Positions 43,727 through 55,516 of a stretch of DNA of 64,000 bases are shown here, one piece after another. This DNA comes from Hyparrhenia diplandra. Lineage: Eukaryota; Streptophyta; Magnoliopsida; Poales; Poaceae. The position numbers were made by a program, and so were the translations under genes. The stretch's first letter is position 1; every line of letters begins with the position of its first letter. The notes under the pieces were generated by a model. It was not told the origin of the DNA and did not search any database. It saw only the letters and a program-made list of their open reading frames with translations. The DNA lies in the NCBI GenBank assembly GCA_015847255.1, contig JADLZK010009026.1:310001-374000 (forward strand), in the 5' to 3' direction.

Positions 43727-45320
43727 ACACCGTGTGGCTTGTCTTCAGATAAATTTGTTCTGTTAGTTCCTATTTCTCTTAGACCGAGAGAGCTCAGTCC
43801 ATAAAAAACTTCTTGGAAGTGTAAGGATGAAGCGCATGGCATATATGGGACTCCCAGCTGCATGTTGAGCAAATATTTGTGGGCGCCCAAATTCTCAGGC
43901 CACCGAAATTCTCGACAGGAAGCACGTGAACCACTACATGTACATGCTATTCTATCATATTTGTATTAATATAGCAGGAAAATACAAGTAGGCGGTCCTA
44001 TGAGGCCACCTACACAGACAAAAACTAAAAACCTGACAACACACTAACAGGAAAGGAAACAAAAGGCACCAGCAATCGACACGGTCAAAAACTTTGCACT
44101 AGCCAAGCCCCAATTGTCTCCTCTTTTTATATATTTTTTCGGATGAGGTCCAGCGTCAACGATACCTTTCGCTGAAATGTGTGTGCATTCTTCTCTTCCA
44201 AATATCTGAAATTACAAGAAGCAAAAGGGAACGGAGACCCTCCCGTAATACCCTAGGAAAAGACCCCAACGGCCATCCACCGAGCCATGATGTGGCTCAA
44301 GCTGACTAGCTGAGGCAGGGTTAGCCAGATGGTGATGCAACTCTAGATGTTCCTCAAATAATAACAATTCAAAGAATGTGGTGCGCTTTCTCCGTGTCAT
44401 GCCAACAAATGGGGCACATGAAGCATTTCTTGGCCAACAATGGAGTTGACATCCAAACATGAAGCATTTATTCCTCAAAAAAAAAAAAACATGAAGCATT
44501 TCTTGGCCAACAAATGGACAACGTGTGGCTTGTCTTCATATATAAAATTTGTGCTGTTAGTTCGTATTTATTTTAGACCTGTCAAACCTTGAGAGTTTAG
44601 TCCCATACAATTTTCTTGGCAGTGTACAGGATGAAGCACATGATAGCTAGCCCAATGGCATGGGAGTCCCAAATGCCCGACTGTACTAACAGGAAGCACG
44701 CGAACCACGCCATCTACATGCTATTCTGTCATATTTCTATTAAGTGGTAGGAAAATACAAGTAGGCAATCTTATTAGGAGGCCACCTATATATACCACTA
44801 TACCATGGACCAAATTTAGCGACGAACAGTGGGTTGTTATAAGCCGTTTCAGCATTGTACGGTCAGACGTTACAAACTTATAGCGACAGATATATCAGCC
44901 ATTGATAGTGGTGACGCTATAAACTTTTAACGTCGGAATGTGTGACATTATATAAAAGACATATATAACAAAAACATTCTGACATATTTTAAAACTTAAC
45001 GACGCACCATCTGATGATATACAGACAAAAAACTAAAAACATAGACAACAGATTTTACACATGAAGGGAAACAAGGCGCCGACAATCAACACAGTCAAAT
45101 ACTTTGCAGTAGCCAAACCCCATGTCCTCGTCTCTTCTTTTATCTTTTGGACAAGGTCCAGCGCCAATGATACTTTTCTCTAAAATGTTTGTGAATTATT
45201 CTCTTTCCAAAACTCTCAAATTACTAGGACCAAAAGGGAACAGAGATCCTTCCGTGGAACACTAGGAATAGACCCGACAGTCATCCACCCACCCTTGGCG
45301 CTCTCAAGCTGAGGCGTTTA
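43727..45320. repeat. Tandem duplication (43727-44510 and 44512-45320), possible LINE-derived tract
   Basis: Two copies share GTGTGGCTTGTCTTCA, AGGAAAATACAAGTAGGC, AGGAAACAAAAGGC..C, and GGACAAGGTCCAGCG / GATGAGGTCCAGCG. On the minus strand near 44390-44420 one frame reads MCPICWHDTEKAHHIL, resembling the Cys-x2-Cys...His part of the zf-RVT domain found at the end of plant LINEs and related pseudogenes, then a stop. The LINE origin is tentative; the duplication is clear. Confidence 0.5.
44788..45020. mobile_element. Unclassified 230-bp insertion in the second duplicate copy
   Basis: The first copy reads CCACCTACACAGAC; the second reads CCACCTATATA, about 230 extra bp, then ATATACAGAC. The ends carry related motifs TTAGCGACGAACAG and, inverted, AAGTTTTAAAA...TGGTGCGTCG. 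A small non-autonomous DNA transposon is likely; I cannot assign the superfamily. Confidence 0.4.
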
Positions 45321-45787
45321 TTCACCGACCCTTGGCACAGCTCATCCACCAATCCTTGGTGCAGCTCAATCGTAGGAGTCATTGTACATCTATCTATGTA
45401 TTTATTCATACATAAAAAAGATATACATTATATTACTAAAGCAAAAGGTGTTTATTTCTTTAAATGTTTTACTGAAACATTGGCCAAGTATTAGGAACAT
45501 AAGAAGCTATGGTTTCTAAAACCCACTTATATTTTGCTAGAAGCATTGTAAGAAGAGTATGGCCAGAATAGTTCGTACTGCCACCGACTTAGTTGGTCTG
45601 CTTAATTTGAAAAAAAAAAGGACACAAAAACCAAACAATCAGGCAACTTTTGGACTGACTCCAAAAGTTCGTACTTCCACCAACTTCACAGTCGCCTCAA
45701 CTTTTGGACTGACTCCAAGAAAAATGAGAAAAAACATGCAAGATTTTGCAATGAGATAGTTATTCAAGTCAGGTGAGCGACCTCATT
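45321..45787 (+). other. Upstream block of an alpha unit
   Basis: AAAACCCACTTATATTTTGC and CCAACTTCACAGTCGCCTCA match the block before other alpha units (21875 onward, 61240 onward). Interrupted at 45787 by element C; it continues at 54304. No gene. Confidence 0.55.
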
Positions 45788-46430
45788 TGTTGGGGAATAG
45801 GCCCCAGCGTTATAGACGGAGGTGTTTGTGACCGTCCGAAACGCGTTCGCGAAGATCGGCACCGACGAATTTATCGTGTTGATTCTGCGTTTTCTACAGG
45901 AAAGTACGATCAGCGGAGCTCCGCCGCCAGAGCAGGCGGAGGTGTCAAGCCACGCCGCTCTACTCCGTCGTACGGACGGATTCCCCCGACCATGCGGGGC
46001 TAGCGGAGGTCGACACCTCCGCAACCCTCCTCCGTGGAAGACCGCGAAGATTACCGGCCGCGGCGGACTCAAGCGGGGAGCCCGGGCAGGATTCGCGAAG
46101 GCCTCCGATCCCGGAGAATTGGACCTACGGGTGGACCCGGGAGGCTTAAAGGCGGCAAGTTATGTACAAGTACGATATAGGTTGAGGCTATTTGTAGATC
46201 CAAAGGAATATGCCCGGAATCTAGAAGGGTAAACATGTAATCCTACATCGCTTAGTAGTGAAAAACTATAAATAGGGAGGAGTCCTCCCCGGAGAAGGAG
46301 GTTGGTGAATTCCATTTTATGGAGTACTTTTGCAATTGATTCCATCCCCGTTCTTATATCACTCAAAATCTCCCTCGTGGCTCCGCCTGAGCGGAGGTGT
46401 CATATCGCGTTGGGAACCCCAAACTCAACA
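45788..46430 (+). repeat. 5' LTR of element C
   Basis: 643 bp, TGTTGGGGAATAGGCC...CCAAACTCAACA. TATAAATA at 46268-46275 is followed directly by the palindrome GGGAGGAGTCCTCCC. The motif GCGGAGGTGT occurs three or more times. Confidence 0.92.
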
Positions 46431-46450
46431 TTGGCGCCCACCGTGGGGCC
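46431..46450 (+). promoter_or_regulatory. Primer-binding site of element C
   Basis: TTGGCGCCCACCGTGGGGCC starts at the first base after the LTR, the same as in element D (62203). A common gypsy PBS form in grasses; tRNA not assigned here. Confidence 0.75.
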
Positions 46451-46464
46451 CGGGCAAAAAAACC

Positions 46465-47332
46465 ATGGCACCACAAAAAAGAAAGAGAACCACCATGGGT
46501 GCTAGGGCACCGCCAAAGAGTAACCGACCCAGGCGAAGCACGAGGAGCACCTGCGCAACGGCGGGGGAGGACCTTCCGCTTGAAAATAAACAGGCGGGGG
46601 AGGAGACAACTGGCGAAGGTGGAGAAATGATCGAGCCCAGGGGCGACGCCCCAGACGGACTCGGGGAGCTGCGTCGTTACAAGCAACCCCTTCGCAGCTC
46701 CAACAAGAAAGAGACAAAGCGGCCGCGGCTTATGCGGAGGTCCTCAAACCGCAGCGAGCATCAGCGCAAGCGGCCGAGATAAGGCGCCAGATGGTGCTTT
46801 TTTGCAGCGGAGGTTCAAAGCATGTAGTTTGCCACTCGGCCTCCCGTCGACTCGGCCGCCATTGATTATCCCCTCCATCCCCAACAGTTCCCCATACCAA
46901 GTTACCCCTCCCTTACGTCAAACCAAGTGCACCCATCGATCCTGGCCAACGCCTATTATCCTAACTCTCTCCCAGCATGGAGGCCTTCGCCATCTCCGCC
47001 CTTAGCACAAAATTGCCCTTCGGAATCAAGCATGTCATTCCCTAATCCGAGGCAGCACCTAATCTATGATGAGACAGGGCAACCCCAGCACCCAATAAAA
47101 CACCCAGTTAATCAGACATCAAACCAAAACCTCCCACCTCCTCCGCAAGGCCCCTCCACCCAGCGCTCCCATGAAGAACAAGCTAAATTCGAGAAACCCA
47201 ATATAACCCTCGCGCCCCCCCTACCTTCCTTAAGAACCATAATGCCAATCACAGGGGGTTCATTAATAGAATATGAAACCAAGAAACAGAGAAGAGGTCA
47301 CCTCCGCTTGATCAATAATGTAACAGTATAGC
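46465..47332 (+). pseudogene. gag: gag remnant of element C with core deleted
   Basis: The start MAPQKRKRTTMGARAPPKSN at 46465 equals that of D at 62237. The first 106 codons end at a stop at 46780-46782. The proline-rich part that follows corresponds to D at about 62600-62680, then jumps to D at about 63720, so about 1 kb encoding the Retrotrans_gag core and zinc knuckle is deleted. The tail 46927-47331 (LPPPPQGPSTQRSHEEQAKF) is open. No functional capsid protein can be made. Confidence 0.75.
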
Positions 47333-47575
47333 TCTCAGTAGGGGTGGGGAACGGTCCAAGACTCCCACAATTTTTCGGAAGCAGACCTCAAACTCGAGAA
47401 GGCCAAGAGAAAATCAAGAAGAATAAACGATGACGCAGAACGTTCAATGACAATCAATGCAGATTTACCCCCAGAAGAGGAAAAAGAACTAGCAACCGTT
47501 GGCGGAGGTCCCAAGAAATAAGGAAAATTCGGAGAGAATCAAGTAAATGGGTAGCGGAGTTACCTTAGTTTGAAA

Positions 47576-47799
47576 TAACGCCTGCGGTACGGGTCCACAA
47601 GAAGCACATTAAAGACGGAGACCTTGTGCTCAAAAGAAAGCCCAACGCTTCAACTGTGGGGAAGTTGCAAGCAAAGCGGGACGGTACATTCATCGCAAAA
47701 TCAAAAACAAGACAAGGGGCCTTCCGTCTCTTGGAAGGCGAAGGCAACACCTCCGACCACACTTGGAATGTGGACAACCTACGCAAGTACTATGTGTAA
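47576..47799 (+). pseudogene. Integrase C-terminal tail of element C
   Basis: An uninterrupted frame reading RVHKKHIKDGDLVLKRK, GKLQAKRDGTFIAKSKTRQG, AFRLLEGEGN and TWNVDNLRKYYV followed by TAA (47797-47799). This is the characteristic end of gypsy pol (GDLVL.R..., TWN..NLRKYY). All upstream pol domains are gone. Confidence 0.8.
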
Positions 47800-49600
47800 G
47801 GCCGTACCCCACAAAATATAAGCGGAGGTCAGCCACAAATTTACTTTCACGCAAATAGCATTAGATTTATTACACCAGTCCAAAAAGTCTCGCACTCTTT
47901 TCCTCACAGGGGAACTCCTAGCGGAGGTGAGGTTTTAAATGAGGCAAGACTAATGTAAAATCCTCTGAAATATAAAGAGGAAACTTCCCCAAGATACAAA
48001 GAAAATCATGTCGAAAGTGACTAGCAACGCAGATCACGTAATTAAACGAAGGTAACAAAAAACACCGAGAGGACATCTTTACGGATAGAACGCGGAGGTT
48101 CCATCCTAAAAATGACCTCTAGAGACCAACAAAACGGTCACCAAAATCCTCGAAAAAATCCTACCCGAAGCGTAGGCATCGAGGTGACACAACGGCAATG
48201 TGTCAAAACTAAAAAAAAAGCTGAAAAAAAGACCTTGTCCATTTGAGGCATCAAGCACAACCTCCGCCAAATGAGAGGCATTTAGGAGGCCACTTACAAA
48301 GTGTCCTTCGTAGTTAGAAAAACTCTTGTTATATTATTACATTCTAAAATTATACAAGTTCTTGACATTGTGTTTGTCAAAATTACAAACATCTTCAAAG
48401 AAGATGACACGTGAAAAGGGAGGAGCAACAAGAAAGATAAGATACTCCACGTTGGCACGCTAGGCAACGCACACATGCCGAGAGAAGACGTAAAGCTTCC
48501 GCCGTTAACACGCCCCGCCGTGCAAGCATTACACCATCGCGTGGAAAATGGTACGATGGTAGCGGTGACACGAAAGAAGACAGAGGACGTGATCAACACC
48601 ACCGTGTAGGGCAACTTGACTTCACGCGGCGTAAAGAAGCCTCCCCGGCGTCGCCGACGCGTCCTCTCGCACAAACTGCGAGACCGGCATAAGAGACCCT
48701 CATCCTTGTAAACCTCCGCCAGCAGGAGCCAAGACAGACCTGAAGACGCCCTAGCGGAGGTCTGGTCCAGAAGACAAACCGCACAAACCACCAAAGCTCA
48801 TTGGCAAGAAGTAATAGCTCCGTGCCTGTCTTAGTCTGAGCTTCCAGCCAACGAATAAGAGGAATACTAGATCGGCATTCTAGACCACCGCTACTTAATC
48901 CTTACACGGTCTCACATTTAACTCATCAAGACACTGCTAGACAAACACATAGTACCTAACTTTGGCGGGGGGAAGAAAACGATTGGGTTATATACTAACC
49001 CAACCCACCTAACACACCTACCAGAGGACAACTTCAATAAGTCGACTTAATGACCAAGGCGCTATAAAACCAAAACCCCGTCCCCCCACCACAACCCATA
49101 CCTCACACTCACTATCCCAAAGCATCACCTGCCTAAGGAGAACTAGAAGTACGACATGAGTGCGGATGTTAACCTCCGCCAACTCACACACGAAAAAGAA
49201 GAAACCGTGTAAGAAATCGTAATGACTCTGGCATTTGGGCAACAGCAGGGGGGAGACCGCGTAAGAATTCGTAACATCCCCCCGGAGCTGGAAATTCTTG
49301 CAAAGCAACCAAATGCCGGATCCTTGCCGAAGACCCGTGAGAAGGGATAACAAAAAGTGCTTCCCACACGTGTAGCGGAGGTTTTCAAACAAAACATTCA
49401 GTACTCCACGCAAACATCTCGCAGCGGAAGGGGACAGATTGGCGCAGCAAAGAAATGATTAGCCTCCGCTGTCAAATCCACAAGTGCAAAAGCAAATAGA
49501 ACAACCGTGTATCATATAACTAAAACAAGTTCTATAAAGATTTTACAACCTCCGCTTTATTAATAAAAAATCTTTGCTTACATCATGTCACCAAAACAAA
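47800..49600. other. Non-coding internal region of element C
   Basis: No domain is seen on either strand. The octamer GCGGAGGT or its complement ACCTCCGC recurs every 100-350 bp (for example about 47822, 47921, 48093, 48261, 48712, 48752, 49171, 49375, 49552). Confidence 0.5.
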
Positions 49601-49602
49601 AA

Positions 49603-52600
49603 TCAAAGCCTACAACGACTCAAGCGAGGGGACCCTCCCAAGCTACGGAGTTCGTAAAAAGCCATCCGCTCATCGCCTAAGTCAAATAACACATCCTCGT
49701 ACATATCATCTACACTAGGGTTGGCGAAGGCATCCCTCCAAAATTCCCACAGGCCCCCGTCAACGTAGACACCGTTACGGTAAAAACACAACGGGTTGAC
49801 ATCCTGCGCAGGCACCCCTTCAGGAACCTGTGCAGGAAACCACCGATTGAAACATAACATTAGACCTCCATTCAATGATATTTCATTGTTTTTACAAGTG
49901 GAAGCATATATCCGCGCAACAGACCAAAAAAAAAAAAACCAAAAAAATTAAACTCCTAACTCTCTACACCTCCACGTCCTCATCATTAGCGCGCAGAGCG
50001 TCCTCCGCGTCAGGAGCCGGTGGCGGAGGTGCATCACTTGGCACATCCTCAACATTAAGGGCTAGAGGCGGGGTGCATCCCTCGGCGCATCTTCCCCAAC
50101 ATCAACCCGCACAGCAGAGCCGCAGGTTGGAGCACCACCCCGCACAAAGAGCATAGTTAGAGCCCAAAAACAAAACAAAACAAACGAGAAGAAAGCAAAA
50201 ATTGCGAACACCCAACTAACCGAGATAAGAGAGCGGGCGAGAGACGCAGCCTCCGCGCGCCCATGAGTAGTCCAAAATTTCTTCATAAAAGAACCCAAGA
50301 ACCTCATGGCGTCGCTACCAAGCTCCGCCAGGCTCGAAGGATGATGAGCCTCCCCTACACGGAGCCTAGCAATATCCCCGAAGCCTTCGGTGGCAAGGAT
50401 ACGGACAACACTTGTTGCAGCGGCCCGAGCACCAAAGTCGGAAATGCCTTGTAGTACCCCTGGAAGCTTGGCGAAGTTCCTTGACATCCACGACAGTACT
50501 CCGGAGCTGCCGCCGTCTTAAGGGAAAGGCGCTACCACAGCCCCAAAAGACGTAAGAGCCTCCGCGATACAAGCGAGCCGCGGAGGTGCAGGACGCGTAG
50601 AGCCCATCAATTTGTCTCTGCTTCTCCGCCACCTGAGCTCGCGACGAGACGAGGCTAGAATTACCTCCTCGAGCTTCGCTTCAACATCACATAGCGCTTT
50701 TTCGCCCTCTCGCGCGAGCAATCAGCTCATCTTGCGCGCGCCTTGAAAACTCCGCGTCCCCTTAGACGCAGCTCACGCTCCCTCTCGCCAGCATTGGCCG
50801 GAGACCTCCTTCCCGTCCCCGCCGGGGAAAAGGCCTTGGCCTCCAACTTTTTCAGAAGCTCATCACGAGGCGTGAGCTCCTGATGAGCACGAGTGCGAAC
50901 GCACTCCAAACTAGCAGTCATCTGTAAACGAGGAGTCAGACATCCGACAACACGCAAAGCCAAAACAGGCGACAAGACAAGAAAACATACCGAAAGGCTT
51001 TGATCCACAGCCTTATCCAATATTTCCTGCAAATCGCCCTCTGAAAAGTATTTATACATGGTACCTAATCAGAGGAGTCAGAAAACCACAAAAATCAAAA
51101 ACAAGGAATCGAACTCATAAACCACGAGGAGATCACTTACTTAGAGTACCTTCGGCAACAATTTGAGGGGAACCAGTCCCCAGTTCGCCAGCGGCAACTC
51201 TGCCAGCACCTGTAAAGACAAAACAAAACATATTAGCCCAAGACACGTATCAGCCAAACCCCATGAAAGGATCCAAAAAACGAAAGTCCAAATTACCAGC
51301 GGAGGCAGGGGCCGTCTTGGTCCGTAGCACCTCCAAAACTTGCGCAGCATTTGCAGCCTTAGCCCCAGAGCTCTCAGCCTCTGCCTCAACGGTCTTGGAG
51401 GCACGGTGAGCAACACGGAGCTCCTGCATCTGAGGGTACGTTATGCTCACGCCAGCCGGAGGCACAAAAGAATCTTCCGAGGCAGATTCAGTTCGTACCT
51501 CCTGCCCCGAAGCTCCCTCCACCGACCTCGTCACCGACCGATCATCTCCGTCGACCTCTCCATGTGAGCTCGCGGAGCTATCACTCAAACATGGAAAGCC
51601 ATCGAAGGGATCAGCGATAGCCTTCGACACTCGAGGTAGCGCCACCTTCGAAAGCCAGCTTACAGGCAGCCACGGGGGGAAACCGGGCCCTCTCGTAGGA
51701 CCCGAGCCGGCAGCACCTCCGCCCCGTGGGGGCCCCTGCGTCCCCGTGGGGAACCGACATCGGGGCGGTAACAACAACATCCGCATCGGTAGCCACATCT
51801 TGCGGAGGAACGACCTTCCGCGCTTCCCGCTTACATTGCTTATGGGCAAGTTGCTTCTTCTTCTTCGCCTCCTCCTTCGCCGTAGCGGCGATCGCGGCAG
51901 CTGAAATACGGGTGGAGGCCGCCTCCTCCACCTTCTCGCTTCTTAGTCTTCTCACGGGTAGTTGGCGGTGCCTTCCGCTTCTCGATGTCGGAGGGGCACC
52001 AGCGGCCGCTCTTGCTAACTTAGCGGCCTCCTCTTCCTCACGTTTTGAATATCGCAAGCACGCGACCGGGCACTCTATGCGGGCCGTAAGATACCCCCAT
52101 CCCCTCAAAGATGCGGTTCAGCCGGGCATCTTCCCCACCTGCGACCTCCGCGCAAGAAACTCCCTGATACCAATAGGACCCAAAATATCTTGGGCATCCA
52201 TCTCAATGCTCATGACAAAAGCGTCCGCACTAACACCTCCGGAAGCCGAGTTTCGAGACGGGGCACGGAACCATTTCGATCCAATCGAAAACAGGAAGGT
52301 TAATTCTCTCCACAGAAACTCCACATTCTTCTTGGCAAGCGGAGAGTACTTAGCCGCACAAGACTCCTCGACAATGTCACGACCTCCGGAATAGCGACAC
52401 GCCATCAAAAAAGGCTCGCGACACTTTGTCCTTTTCTCCGATTCCTTATCATTCTCGATCCAGCTTCGACACAATATCCACCGGAGTGAGGGTAGACGCG
52501 AAGGGGTAACGCGTCACTTCAACGCCCTCCACGGTCCTCGTAGAACTCGCGGACCGAGCGTAAAACCAGAAATCCAACCAACCGGCATCCCACTTACTTT

Positions 52601-53285
52601 TCTGGGCAAAAGAAAGCTCCGTCTTCCCCTCGCCCTGATGGCGATGAGGACTGAATGTGCAGCAACCATACTGCAACCTCTTCTCACTGCCATCCGCCAT
52701 CTTCCGAGTCTTAGGCTGCTTGTGCAGCTCATAGAACTCTACAAAATTATTTATCTCCGGCCTCGCGCCATAGGACTCACACGCCCACACAAACTTAGCC
52801 ACCGCAAGAAATGCGTGAGGCGTAAGTTGATGAATCTGGACGTGGAATGACTCCAGCACCGCGCGGAGAAACGCCATGTACGGCAGGCGGAGGCCGCATG
52901 TGAAGAAATCCTTGAAAACAATGCCCCACTGCTCGCGCGGTTCCGGAAGCTCAGGAACCAACTCCCCACTAGGCAGAGCAACCTCGTACGTCTCGGAGAT
53001 GTGACCCTTCCGACGGAGGTCGCCGATCATCGCCGAGTCATCCTTGTCGACCCCAACTCGTAGGTCGTGATCAGCCTCCTCACGAGCCATCAGATCTCCG
53101 ACTGAAGCCTCAACGTCGGACACAGTATCCTCCAAGTCTTGTGCGCGGGCAGCGTCTAGCATGCAATCCTCGTATAAGCGGGCGAAATGGCTGGAACGAT
53201 AATAAAGCAGCTCCGCGTATGGCCCGTGCAGCTCGTATCGGGGGAAGCGACCCCTTATGCTAAACGGCCTGCAGCCCGCGTGCAT
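49603..53285 (-). CDS. Spliced antisense ORF of element C (Transposase_28-type)
   Basis: The first ATG downstream of the antisense TATA box (53405-53413) is at 53285 (MHAGCRPFSIRGRFPRYELH). The first exon is open to about 52455 and contains FTCGLRLPYMAFLRAVLESF and HQLTPHAFLAVAKFVWACES, the conserved core of the Transposase_28 ('putative gypsy type transposon') family. Later parts include EEEEAAKLARAAAGA (about 52040), a serine-rich acidic part (51600-51300), and the C-terminal DAMRFLGSFMKKFWTTHGRA (about 50310). Introns with GT/AG borders are visible, for example a donor near 51298 (GTAATT) with acceptor TTTACAG near 51212, and a donor near 50990 (GTATGT) with acceptor near 50921. One or two frameshifts are needed near 52455 and 52115. 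Role unknown; it is retained although pol is lost. Confidence 0.6.
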
Positions 53286-53404
53286 ACAACTGCTGGAACA
53301 AGCAAAGCTGGCAAAGCTACTCAAAGGCGATGAATGCGCAAGAAAGCAAGAGCAGGAGGGAATGAAAGCGATCGCCCTGGGTGCCCTCCGCGCTGGGGAG
53401 GCCC

Positions 53405-53413
53405 CTTTATAGG
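53405..53413 (-). promoter_or_regulatory. Antisense TATA box of element C
   Basis: CCTATAAAG on the minus strand. Transcription starting near 53380 would have its first ATG in any frame at 53285, the start chosen for the antisense ORF. Confidence 0.5.
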
Positions 53414-53645
53414 CCATGAACCGACCCTTCGTGATCCCAAACACCGCCAGACACGTCCAACGGGTAGAAAACGATCACTTAAACCTCGGGGGCGCCAATC
53501 TATCCATTGCGATCGCGACGCTTCAAATTCCGCAATGCGAAGGTCCCTCACGAAATCGTCGTGGGGAAGGGACCCTCAACACCTCCGCTATATCGCAAAC
53601 CGTTGAGAACAAAGGCACGCCTCCGCTTTACGACCATTCGCTCTC

Positions 53646-53656
53646 AAGGGGGGAAC
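53646..53656 (+). promoter_or_regulatory. Polypurine tract of element C
   Basis: AAGGGGGGAAC immediately before the 3' LTR, the primer for plus-strand DNA. Confidence 0.7.
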
Positions 53657-54298
53657 TGTTGGGGAATAGGCCTGAGCGTTATAGGCGGAGGTGTTTGTGA
53701 CCGTCCAAACGTTCGCGAAGATCGGCACTAACAAATTTATCGTGTTGATTCTGCGTTTTCTACGAGGAATACGATCAGCGGAGCTTCGCCGGTGAGCGAA
53801 GCGGCGGAGGTGTCAAGCCACGCCGCTCTACTCCGTCGCATGACGGACGGCTTCCCGACCGTCCGGCGGGGCTAGCGAGGTCGACGCCTCCGCAACCCTC
53901 CTCCCGGGGAAGACCGCGAAGATTACCGGCCGCGGCGGACTCAAGCAGGAGCCTGGCATGATTCGCGAAGGCCTCCGATCGAGAGAATTGGACCTACGGG
54001 TGGACCCGGGAGGCTTAAAGGCGGCAAGTTATGTACAAGTACGATATAGGTTGAGGCTATTTGTAGATCCAAAGGAATATGCCCGAATCTAGAAGGGTAA
54101 ACATGTAATCCTACATCGCTTAGTAGTGAAAAACTATAAATAGGGAGGAGTCCTCCCGGAGAAGGAGGTTGGTGAATTCCATTTTATGGAGTACTTTTGC
54201 AATTGATTCCATCCCCAGTTCTTATATCACTCAAAATCTCCCTCAGGGCTCCGCCTGAGCGGAGGTGTCATATCGTGTTGGGAACCCCAAACTCAACA
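53657..54298 (+). repeat. 3' LTR of element C
   Basis: 642 bp; TATAAAT at 54135-54141. It differs from the 5' LTR by scattered substitutions and small indels, concentrated in the first 300 bp, so the insertion is not recent. Confidence 0.92.
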
Positions 54299-54303
54299 TC
54301 ATT

Positions 54304-54553
54304 GACTCCAACTCTGAATCCAAGTATTAAACAGTAATGGACCAAAATATTTTCGTCAATGTGATATTATTGTGCTGTACTTTCTTGGGGGACTGGAGTC
54401 CATAAAAGAGCAACAATGGAGAAGACTTGCAAGCAGTTTCCAGATAACCTTCGGTTAGCTAGAACTTAATTTACATATTGGCTAGAAAAAAAAAATAGCC
54501 CAATGAACCTGACCTAACATGGCACCAGTTGACAGTCTCTCTAGACTAACCTT
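54304..54553 (+). other. Alpha promoter remnant fused to a beta unit
   Basis: Carries the alpha upstream block and CCATAAAAGAGCAAC (TATA 54400-54408), but jumps after about 20 bp to the shared block CAAGCAGTTTCCAGATAACC. The alpha site is therefore deleted and the alpha promoter sits about 150 bp upstream of the beta 6 TATA. Confidence 0.5.
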
Positions 54554-55130
54554 TCTATAAAACATCAGGCAACGGAGAAGAAAGCCAATGTTTCTGGCCG
54601 CCCAAGTGATGTTACAATGGAAGTTGTGTACAGGAGTAGGAAGCAACAGGAACACCTGCATTACTGTTCTTCCAGGTAAAAGTAAGATATCGGTGAGTGC
54701 TAGCGCCAAGACAGAGACACCCCGTCACCACTCCGGAGGTTATACATCGGAAGGCTCCATGCAAATTGTAGGAAAGCCAGAGCAGTGAAATCTTTGGCAG
54801 TCACGCATGCCAGGACTAATTATTGTAGGAAGTCTCCGGAGGTTATACCTCGGAAGGTTCATGGCGAGTGCTAAAGGTCAGCTACGTTTAAGCGAAGCTA
54901 ACAGGGAGAAGCTCGTTACGATGAATCACTCAGGCCTAAAAATAAACATTGCATGTTCTAATTAAGAGGACTAATTATTGTAAAGGGTCCTTTTCACTAG
55001 ATATCTTGTTCTCAAATGCATTATCCAAATGAAAGTTATATTGCATTGTTGAGTATCTCTCGTTGGAGACAATCAAAGCCAACTAACATATGGATAATGT
55101 GTAGCATGCTTTGAGGTATAAAACTGGTTA

Positions 55131-55516
55131 CTCTTTCCATAATGGTATTAGAAGTCATTTAGGACAAGATTACGCATACCAAGGTATGGTTATTTAGGGG
55201 TAATTTTTTCATATTTGCCCCTAACAAATATGGTGTCGGGTGGATTATAACACCAAAGCACGCACAGCTCGGTTGGCTAGTGCTGCTCGCCCCGAGGACA
55301 GTGGGTGCAGGCTGGATTCCTGGTTGGTTCGTTTTTGACGTTTTTGCTGTTCATCAATTATTTTGGTTCAACGCGCATTTACTCACTCCAAAAGCTGGAG
55401 CCCGTGTGCAGGATGCAGGGGCAGTGGCGTCCAAAAACGCCGCCAGAGCACAACGACTTCCTTTCTGCACGCCGTCCGTAGTCGGAGAATGACTTCCTTT
55501 CCCGTTATGGAGGGAG
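55131..55516. mobile_element. Stowaway-type (Tc1/mariner) element, 386 bp
   Basis: CTCTTTCCATAATGG...CGTTATGGAGGGAG inverted ends flanked by TA (55129-55130, 55517-55518). Paralogous units read straight through (GGTATAAAACTGGATCTGTTC). It is longer than usual for Stowaway, because the middle carries extra sequence including a tRNA-like stretch. Confidence 0.75.
55262..55330 (+). repeat. tRNA-like (possible SINE) promoter inside the Stowaway element
   Basis: CAGCTCGGTTGG (55265-55276) resembles polymerase III box A (10 of 12 by my count) and GGCTGGATTCC (55310-55320) resembles box B (9 of 11), 33 bp apart, as in tRNA-derived SINEs. No A-tail or target duplication was found, so this is tentative. 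Confidence 0.35.

Larger units (their letters stand above)
45788..54298 (+). mobile_element. Non-autonomous Ty3/gypsy element C
   Basis: 8511 bp with LTRs 45788-46430 and 53657-54298, exact 5-bp target duplication TCATT (45783-45787, 54299-54303), PBS after the 5' LTR and a purine-rich AAGGGGGGAAC before the 3' LTR. Relative to element D the gag core is deleted; protease, RT, RNase H and most of integrase are absent; only gag ends and the integrase tail remain. The 3' half carries a long spliced antisense ORF. It must depend on enzymes from relatives such as D. Confidence 0.9.

Noticed and set aside
55262..55330. A genuine tRNA gene
   Set aside because: Only box A- and B-like motifs; I could not pair an acceptor stem or anticodon arm.
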